A DNA stretch of 64,000 bases from Micrasema longulum (lineage: Eukaryota > Arthropoda > Insecta > Trichoptera > Brachycentridae). The DNA lies in NCBI GenBank assembly GCA_022494885.1, contig JAGVSM010001407.1, positions 62,001-126,000 on the forward strand. Reading direction: 5' to 3'. Numbering within the stretch: the first letter of the stretch is position 1; each line of letters starts with the position of its first letter. Position numbers and translations under genes: made by a program. Shown one piece after another: positions 57,011-64,000 of this stretch. The notes below the pieces were generated by a model. That model had not been told where the DNA came from and made no database searches. It was given only the letters and a program-made list of their open reading frames with translations.

Positions 57011-57760
57011 TTTTACCAGTGACCGGGTTTCTTCGTGAGCAACATCGTCAGACTAGTGAGAGACTAAACAAATTTGTATATTACATACAAGGGCAAGCAA
57101 GGGGTCGTAAATCATGATTTTATGTTTAAAAAATGTTTTTTTTTTACATATTTATTATAGCAATTTACATTGAATTATTTATACAATGGATTCATTGAGT
57201 AGTACAAGTATACGAACATTTTTTTTTGCTGGTGAGTCACTTAAACTGCCTAATTATTGATAGCTTCCCCGTTCTAAGGCAGTAAATAATGTATTTTATA
57301 ATATAATATAAAAATAATTACCATTTTATTATTATTATTAGAGCACATAATTCCAGATTTAAAAGTAAATAATAATAATACCATGAACACCTAAATAATC
57401 CCTAAATCCTAAATCCTAATTCATTACAAGTAATACTAGAAATCAGCTTACGCCTTAACTTAGCTTAATTATGTTAATAAAATAGTTTAAATTAAAATTG
57501 TTTAAGCGTAAAGTCATAACAATTGTATGAATTTTAATATCAATAGATAAAATTAATAAAAATAGATGTAAAATATGAAATTTCATAAAGTTTTATGGAA
57601 AAAATGTATTTGAATCGTAGGTATTTAAATTGTCTAAAAACTATAATAGGGGCTGCTGGTTGATAGTTCCTTTGAAAACCATGTCTCCGGGCCAAGGGTA
57701 AGTGATTCTTCGATTTCTCCGACGATGTCGGTCACGACAAAACCCGGTCACTAGTAAAAA
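57011..57760. mobile_element. DNA-transposon-like element with about 40-bp terminal inverted repeats
   Basis: Left end TTTTACCAGTGACCGGGTTT at 57011, then CTTCGTGAGCAACATCGTC. The right end, read inward on the other strand from 57760, is TTTTTACTAGTGACCGGGTT then TTGTCGTGACCGACATCGTC. The arms agree at most positions over about 38 bp. No transposase frame inside. The superfamily is uncertain. It sits in intron 1. Confidence 0.6.
57140..57470. repeat. Family B repeat in protease intron 1
   Basis: ATATTTATTATAGCAATTTA, TAGCTTCCCCGTTCTAAGGC, CTAAATCCTAAATCCTAATT, ACTAGAAATCAGCTTA. Lies inside the inverted-repeat pair at 57011-57760, either as its cargo or as a nested insertion. Confidence 0.62.
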
Positions 57761-57853
57761 TTATAAATGAAAGTGGAATAAAACGATAAACGTATTTTTA
57801 TTATTACATAATACATCACTTAAATGCATAAAAAAGCTGACTAGGCATGTTTC

Positions 57854-58190
57854 GTCGGCCTCCGTGGTATAATGGTTAAACACTTGACGTAAGCACGGAA
57901 GGTTTCGGGTTCGATTCTCGGTGAGAACACAAAAATTAAATTAGATTTTTCTCCAGCCTGGGTGTTATGTGATGTAATTCACCACTGGTATTGCGCCTCC
58001 TGGCCTGTTGTGGTGCTAAAAATTGTTTAAAGTTGTAATGTATATATTCCCTGAACCGGTATCTGAAGCGTAAGACTGATCATCTTACCATCATGTTACA
58101 AAAAAATGTTCAAGATACGCTGCGATTGGTGTACCAATGCAGTGCCCTATGCACCATTAGGTGCGGAAAGGGAATGATAATGAATGATGG
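57854..58190 (+). mobile_element. tRNA-derived SINE (type B, longer head) in protease intron 1
   Basis: The head GTCGGCCTCCGTGGTATAAT has a box A-like stretch and box B GGGTTCGATTCTC. An extra segment (AAATTAGATTTTTCTCCAGC to GGCCTGTTGTGGTGCTAAAA) precedes the type A body and the 3' hairpin GCACCATTAGGTGC (58151-58164), ending GGGAATGATAATGAATGATG. Thus types A and B share the 3' half but not the head. Confidence 0.82.
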
Positions 58191-58820
58191 AGCATGTTTC
58201 TTTTCTCCAGTCTTCATATACAATAATTTAAAATCAAATTTTATTTTGTGAATAGTGAATAACTAGTCGACATACGATTCAAGACTTGATTTATCTCTCT
58301 TATTTTTTTTAATTATGAGGTTGTATTTTTTATAATCTTCAAATGGACATTTTCACACCCGATTTGGAAAGTCGAATTTGTATAACTAGGCTGGATTTTA
58401 ATACAAAAAATATTTAACCTTGCTACCTGAAGACTGATGTCCGAAAATACAACAATAAATCTGTTTAGAGAGAGCACTAAGATAGAACACATAACAAGGA
58501 AGACAGAGACGCTGTTCTGTAGCCGCCGTACTCGGTGTGAAACATATTCAGTCGGTTGTTGACAGTGATGGGGGACACACGCGTAAATTATGAGCGGCGA
58601 ATTTATGATTTGCTATAACAGGGCTAAATTATGTGTTTATTTTATAAATTATGGAAAAGGAATTATTTAACTGTATGTCTATGTATTTTTTTCCAAATTT
58701 CTGAGCTTTAGAATATTCCGTCTTTTGCTTGTGGTAACACTATGTGACATCACCGCGCGCAAAGAGATTATTTACCACAGTATTTTAAGAGTCAAGCTAT
58801 TTATTTTTTTCGAATTTCAG

Positions 58821-58989
58821 GAACCTGTAACGGCTCTCCTCTCACATTACCGAAAATAGTGGGAGGTGAACTAGCCTTTATAGAAGAGGTTCCATACCAA
58901 GCTGCCCTATTGTATTTCGGAATGATATTCTGTGGCGGTACAATCATAAGCAGTAAGTCCATCATCAGCGCAGCGCACTGCGTAGTAGG
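58821..58989 (+). CDS. Trypsin-like serine protease, exon 2 (activation site and catalytic His)
   Basis: Carries the propeptide and N-terminal half of an S1-family (chymotrypsin fold) protease. The acceptor tttcag ends at 58820. The translation contains the zymogen cleavage site LPK|IVGGE (cleavage after Lys29, so activation by a trypsin-like enzyme), the CGGTII segment and AAHC with the catalytic His at residue 70. Cys55 and Cys71 are the usual disulfide around that His. The exon ends at GG before the donor gtacgt (58990), phase 2; the next exon supplies an A to finish Gly74. Cys20 in the propeptide has no obvious partner in the exons seen. As a family these are extracellular endopeptidases (digestion, immunity or development). 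Specificity cannot be called because the S1-pocket residues are outside the window. Confidence 0.88.
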
Positions 58990-59174
58990 GTACGTAATGA
59001 TAATCATCATAATCAATGAGAAAGTGATACGAGTATCTAGGGGAAGGTAAAGCAAGACGGGTACCTTAACGTTAGTTAATTAAAAACTCATTAAAAGTGT
59101 TAAAAATTGATAAATAAAATAAGCACAAATTAACAATGCTTCTTCAATGACTGAAATCTATATGATTAAGAAAA

Positions 59175-59545
59175 CTAGGAATTCAGTTCAGTTCAGTGCC
59201 GAATAAATCAGTGAAATTTATTGTAAAGCATAGTATTGTTATGATCTGTTTGCAAAACAGTAAAGAAGGTAAAAAGTAAACAAAAAATCAAAATTAAAGT
59301 ATTAGCAAACATATTGGGCACTGTCTATTCTCACTAGGTATAATAAATACCTGTTCTGAGATAGACAGCATTTTTTTCAAATATAAAATACAGCATATTT
59401 TTTTTAGAGATGACCTAAGATAATTAGTACAAAATTGAAAAATACATAAAAATATGGTAATCTTACAAAAAAATATGGAACTAAAAAAATCAAAACTGTC
59501 AAATTATATGTGACTGAAAAACGAAAATATATATGAAACTGAAAA
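59175..59545. repeat. Family E repeat in protease intron 2
   Basis: TTCAGTTCAGTGCCGAATAA, CTGTTTGCAAAACAGTAAAG, AGCAAACATATTGGGCACTG, TCTCACTAGGTATAATAAAT, ATATGGTAATCTTACAAAAA. Second copy of the repeat at 48326-48690. Confidence 0.65.
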
Positions 59546-60840
59546 AAAATATGTGCAGAAAAAAAAAACTAATTGAAATGTTTAAACTGATAGTAAGTAA
59601 TAATTATTATTTTTAAGTGATCCGTTTTTAATGAACTTTGAGAAAAACCCGTTTTGCCCATAGGGGGAAAGCAATATGGGTATAAACAAAAACCCGAATT
59701 TAAGTCATATAACAAAATTTCACAAATCATAACCCTTTTTTAGTACACTGTTCAAGTTAATGTTAACAAAAACCAAGCATCATTTTAGTATTTATTGATG
59801 CAAAGTAAATATTCCACAAATCATAATCACACAGCGTATTTATATTTACTTTGTTTTTATTTTCCGGCTGGAAATTTTGTAGGCTCTCCCATGCACACGT
59901 ATTATTCTCCCGGCACGCCAAGGTGGACTTATTTGTCTACGAGGGAGGGTGACAATCCATGCAATTTTTTTATCTCGCTTTTGCGTTAACAGTCATAAAT
60001 GAGAAGTACCCGTTTTGCCCACCATTTGTAACCATCTTGCCCGACCTTCCCTTATTTTAGTCAAAACGGCAACTATATTTGCAACTCTCCTGTGCTATGA
60101 CATACCTTCTCATATTGGCATTTTTAACTCGACTCTGTGAATTCAAATCATTCCTAAGCAAATAATAAAAAATAAAAAAATAACTATAGGTACTAACTAT
60201 TTGTAAAAGGCACTTGTGCCGTACTATTATCGTTTCCCTTCATCGACTTTTTCTTATATATTAGGTGCAAATCTTGCAAACATAAGTTGTGTTCGTTATT
60301 TCCTAAATTAAAAAATGAGCACCAAAATTAAAACAAAATGGTTACGTCATTCGAAAGAAAAAATGTATTGGCTTTTACGTTACAAATATTTTTTTATTTA
60401 TTACAAGCCTTCAAAATGGAATGTCAAGTAGACGGAAGTGAGCATTTTTGACACCTTCTTCTGTTCGTGTTCTATCGAGGTAATGAAGGGGAAAACAAAC
60501 AAAGAGAATACATTATTGACTGATTTGTTGTGTTATCTTTATTTGGAAAAAAGTATTTCGACGAGTACTTCGTTTTCATTGGAATAAAACGAACACAGCT
60601 TGTGTTAACACCTCAAATATTATTCTTATTTTTCTTGTGTTATATTCGTGTTTTAACAATGATTTTTATTTTTACATAGCTTAATCTTCAACTATATTTT
60701 ACGACATGCAACGCGATACGATGTACTTACAATTAACCTATTTTCTCTTTTTTCCTTTATCATAAAACATTTTTTCATACTGTTTAAAATCACGATTAAA
60801 ATATCAGTAACTGTCATAAAAATATTTATCTTATTATTAA
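59546..60840. other. Protease intron 2, no repeat class assigned
   Basis: Two direct copies of a short motif, AACCCGTTTTGCCCA (about 59646) and TACCCGTTTTGCCCA (about 60007), about 360 bp apart may be the ends of an element. Otherwise AT-rich. Confidence 0.35.
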
Positions 60841-60844
60841 AAAT

Positions 60845-61640
60845 ACCAAATAATTGTTTTTTTTTTATGTTTTCTGGGATATGACAACTATATAAACATT
60901 TCGATGTATGATAAAGACTTTTTTCAAAAGCACGAAAAAAATATTCATATATAAATACAAGGTAAAGAGTAAAATGTGTGTCCGACCTACGAAACAATCA
61001 CCCAAACCTGTGGTGGTATTCAAAATCTTCTCTATCCCCTAGAGAGTGGTTAATTTGGGGATATTTATTTTTTCCGTGCGACTAATTTTTGCTTCATATA
61101 TGGCCACACTGATAATTAAACGTCAAAAAATATGAACACATGAAATTAAACATGATGATTTTCATTTAGAACATTATTGCTACTTAAGTATTTTCCAAAA
61201 CAATTAATTAGGTTGAATTTACCAAACCGTATTGGATTTATTTCCGTTTTTGAAGAAGTTTTATACGTGGCCATTATGCATTTAAAAAATCTTCAAATTA
61301 AAAAATCTTCAATAAACAAAACTGACAACGACTGATAGGAACACATAAGTTCAACTGTTAGTTGTACGCGTCGATCACTTCATTCCGTCAGGCGTGTGAT
61401 CAAATTTGATCAATGAACGTTGCAAATTTCAAATGTCTATCCGTAATGTCGCAGGGCAAATTAGCAAAGTAATAAGTGAGAAATTAGCAAACGATGATGA
61501 TAACAAACGTGCGATTGAAATGTGTAAGTGTATAAACTATATTTTTCGTACTTTTAAGAAAAGTTTTATCATACAATGAAATGTTTATATTGTTATCATA
61601 TCCCAGAAAACATTAAAAAAAACTAATTATTTATTATTGT
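60845..61640. repeat. Long inverted repeat, about 110-bp arms, in protease intron 2
   Basis: 60845-60960 is the reverse complement, with some changes, of 61535-61640. Shared motifs: CATATCCCAGAAAACAT, GAAATGTTTATAT, TTTATCATACA. About 570 bp between arms. Foldback element or two opposed copies of one repeat. Confidence 0.6.
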
Positions 61641-61880
61641 AACATCCACAATTTCACAACTCATTTATTTGTTGACTTTTGTGAAGTAAAATAGCCGAAA
61701 CCTTTTTTAGGTGAGATTCATCCGACTGAACCAATTCACCTACTAAGCAACGCCTGAAAACAATTTTTCATTTTTATACTTCTTCTTTTACAAGATAGTT
61801 GATTCGACAATGTTTTGAGTATATCCGAATGTTTGCAGACTGGCTAAACCAGCCAACGACAGGTCATAATACAAGTTGAG
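61640..61880. mobile_element. Family D fragment in protease intron 2
   Basis: TTTGTTGACTTTTGTGAAGT, GTGAGATTCATCCGACTGAA, AAGCAACGCCTGAAAACAAT, GAATGTTTGCAGACTGGCTA, AACCAGCCAACGACAGGTCA. Central region with ends deleted. Confidence 0.6.
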
Positions 61881-62339
61881 GATAAATTTATAACAGGAAC
61901 ATAATATGCAGTGGTGTGTTATTCCCCAAATCAAGACCTTAATTTTTTATTTGATTTTTTCGAAGACTGGTGTCAAAAAATAAAATAACACAAAAGAAAA
62001 AATAAGTTTGGATCATCAAAAAGAAAATTAAGATAATGAAACATCTTTATGCGAAGTAAATGATACAGAATATTGTTTTGCGATGAATGTAATTGCCCAT
62101 ATCATGCACAATATTTTTTTAAATATATTTAATCAAATTAACCAATAATGGTAAAAACAACCTTGGCGTGAACTTTACAAACAGGGAGATGACATACAAA
62201 GCCACTTAAAGAATTCAATCAAATGAAGAAAGGAAAATACGAAAAAAAAAAAATAGGAAACGTAATTCTACGTCTGAATCTAATAACTTGTAATATAGTA
62301 ACTTAAATTATGTTTGTTTATATTGATTATAATGTGTAT

Positions 62340-62925
62340 GTTATAACTAGTTACAACTGGGATGGAGAATACCTTAAATAAAGGAATATGGAAGTCTAGG
62401 CATTTACATTGCTTATGACCTGTCATTGGCTGGTTTTTTTGTTTTTTTATTAAATTTTTTTGTAAGTTCCCCCCCATCTAATTATTCCATAGGAAAGCGT
62501 TTAAGTGGCCACTTTACACACTGTGTAACATTCACCATTTTGCCTACATTTGAACATCCATATTTCTTCAATTCTTCCATTTGTTGATTTTAGTGAAGTT
62601 AAAGAGCTGAAACCTTTATTGTTGTGAAAAGATTCATCTGACTGAATTATTTCTATGGATGTTCAAATATAGGCAAAATGGTGAATGTTACACAGTGTGT
62701 AAAGTGGCCGCTTAAACCAACCAATGACAGGTCATAAGCCCTGTAAATGCCTAGACTTCCATATTCCCTTATTTAAGGTATTCTCCATCCCTGTTGTAAT
62801 TTGTTAATTAAAACTAGTTGTTTTTTACACCTATCTAAATGAATTCATTTAAAGAAATAAACATAAGCCCTGTAAATGCCTAGACTTCTCAAAAATGTTT
62901 TTCCTCTTTTGCGATAAATTTAGAA
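62340..62925. mobile_element. Family D element just upstream of protease exon 3
   Basis: Left arm GATGGAGAATACCTTAAATA, ATGGAAGTCTAGGCATTTAC, CTTATGACCTGTCATTGGCT (with about 65 bp of foreign sequence at 62434-62500), then GTGGCCACTTTACACACTGT, right arm TGTTACACAGTGTGTAAAGT to CTCCATCCCTGTTGTAATTT, and a partial extra repeat CCCTGTAAATGCCTAGACTT at 62868. Ends about 20 bases before the exon 3 acceptor. Confidence 0.7.
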
Positions 62926-62941
62926 ATAAAATCATTTTTAG

Positions 62942-63197
62942 ATCTGATTTTTCGATATGGAAGGTACGAGTTGGGTCGTCTAGAAACGATCAAGGGGGGC
63001 AGGTTGTGCCTGTTAAAAGTATTATCTACCACAAGAACTACAATACAAATGATTTGGATTATGATGTGAGTATCCTGCTCCTGGCGTTTTCCTTAAACCT
63101 GGATGGAAAAACTATTTCTGCTATTCGCTATGCCCCACCAGATTTTTTGGTACTCGATGGCACACTAGCCGTCACTTCTGGATGGGGATCAATGCAG
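62942..63197 (+). CDS. Trypsin-like serine protease, exon 3 (catalytic Asp)
   Basis: Continues the protease after the acceptor atttttag (ending 62941). In frame it reads SDFSIWKVRVGSS, then YHKNYNTNDLDYDVSILLL with the catalytic Asp at residue 115 of the joined protein, then AVTSGWGSMQ, the conserved GWG region. It ends with CAG before the donor gtgaat (63198), phase 0. The window encodes about 159 residues against roughly 250 for the family. The exon with the catalytic Ser (GDSGGP) is not present and should lie to the right. An alternative acceptor after TGGAAG (62963) would give the wrong phase with exon 2. A family D repeat fragment ends only about 20 bases before the acceptor, and a LINE-like repeat begins about 40 bases after the donor. 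The exon itself is intact. Confidence 0.88.
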
Positions 63198-63234
63198 GTG
63201 AATAACTTTTTTATTAATTTAATAAATCCTATTG

Positions 63235-63440
63235 TAAATTATTTATTTAAACGCCTTGTAGGCTTTTACATGTTTTACATATATTTATATATATAGAACA
63301 GACATGTTTTACACAAAAAAATGAAAATGAAGTAATAAAAAAAAGAAAATAAAAATATATAAAAGTAATCTTACATATTATAGAACATACATACGTATAT
63401 TCTAGTGGAGAGAACAGAAGTTCATTTTTTCCCATCGGTT
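63235..63440. repeat. Family K repeat, 40 bp after protease exon 3
   Basis: ATTATTTATTTAAACGCCTT, GTAGGCTTTTACATG, CAGACATGTTTTACACAAAA, GGAGAGAACAGAAGTTCATT. Lies in intron 3 just after the donor. Confidence 0.55.
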
Positions 63441-63599
63441 ATATTAAAAGAATCTTAAAATTAGAAGAATGTAGAAAAATAATAATTAAGAATACATATA
63501 TAAATTAATAAAAGGTATCCAATATAAAACAACATAGTATTATTTAAGCATTTAAATTTGGAGATAATAAATTGATACACTGCCTTTTAACACTTTGTA

Positions 63600-63806
63600 C
63601 CCGGAGCCGTGTTAACACGTGATTTTATAACCACGCGTTGTGTCCCTGTCCCGTGTTTTCACGTGGTTTTCATGCGAAAAAGAACTACTAAAAGTCACTA
63701 AATATCAATTAAATGCACCTTTTTAGACAGCTGGTAAACCATGCGAAATCACGGGAACGGGACACAACGCATGGTTATTATAATCACGTGTTTACACGGC
63801 TCCGGG
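63600..63806. mobile_element. Foldback MITE with about 68-bp arms
   Basis: The left arm CCCGGAGCCGTGTTAACACG, TGATTTTATAACCACGCGTT, GTGTCCCTGTCCCGTG is matched on the other strand by CCCGGAGCCGTGTAAACACG, TGATTATAATAACCATGCGT, TGTGTCCCGTTCCCGTG. The loop of about 70 bp is AT-rich. Family unknown. Confidence 0.72.
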
Positions 63807-64000
63807 ATATAAAGCACAAAAAAAGGAGTGAGGCCCTGTATATGTGCAAACATTGCAATGCGAAATGTGGCTCTCCATAAAGGCCAATGTTGGCAAAACC
63901 ATCATACAAAAATTACTTATTTAATTATTTCAGATAAATCTGAGAAGTTTCAATTGATTTAACCTAGTATGTTCATAATTATGACACTTTTGAAACCCTT

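Noticed and set aside
63900..63964. Possible next protease exon after the acceptor-like TTATTTCAG at 63925-63933
   Set aside because: The frame continuing from exon 3 phase 0 stops after seven codons and lacks the serine-region motifs.
1..64000. CRISPR arrays, operons, prophage or bacterial islands
   Set aside because: Repeats are dispersed and of retroposon or foldback type; gene structure is spliced; nothing bacterial is seen.

Overview
The window is AT-rich eukaryotic DNA and almost certainly comes from an insect or close arthropod relative. The evidence is a spliced trypsin-type serine protease gene with large introns, arthropod-style non-LTR retrotransposons, tRNA-derived SINEs and many inverted-repeat DNA elements. 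I cannot assign the order. There are no operons, ribosome-binding sites, CRISPR arrays or rRNA genes.

Host genes are sparse. The only one I recognise is the 5' part of a secreted trypsin-like serine protease on the + strand. It has a signal-peptide exon (54460-54511), an exon with the activation site and catalytic His (58821-58989) and an exon with the catalytic Asp (62942-63197). The exon with the catalytic Ser lies past the right edge. Both introns are about 4 kb and filled with transposable elements. Two further candidate coding exons without a recognisable product lie on the minus strand, at 47650-47796 (GC-rich third codon positions, clean splice sites) and 11188-11260 (weaker). A CpG-rich block with a perfect NRF1-type palindrome at 49201-49210 could be a promoter.

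The rest is a mosaic of mobile elements. A nearly full-length but broken LINE with ORF1 (zinc knuckles) and ORF2 (endonuclease plus reverse transcriptase) fills 36.6-40.6 kb. At least nine 5'-truncated LINE tails from several clades are scattered through the window (3.9-4.4, 5.7-6.4, 8.7-9.0, 9.2-9.3, 20.2-20.9, 21.8-22.4, 24.8-25.4, 27.5-28.0, 29.0-29.3, 42.1-42.9, 50.6, 51.7-52.1 and 52.3 kb). tRNA-headed SINEs recur in at least three types. One type ends in a small hairpin plus GATGAT-like tail that matches the 3' ends of the RTE-like LINE fragments, with compensatory stem changes. The commonest repeat, called family D here, is a foldback element with arms of 100-200 bp and at least 12 copies or fragments. 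Three inverted pairs share a core resembling a hammerhead ribozyme and may be Penelope-like element ends. Several MITE-like elements have clear terminal inverted repeats (12.2, 19.1-20.2, 56.6, 57.0-57.8 and 63.6 kb). Nested insertions allow relative dating.

I see no coherent new multi-gene system. The most interesting signals are the SINE-LINE shared 3' hairpin, the hammerhead-like inverted pairs, the unrecognised GC3-rich exon, and a perfect 24-bp GC-rich palindrome at 32002-32052. All identifications come from reading the sequence; no database search was run.
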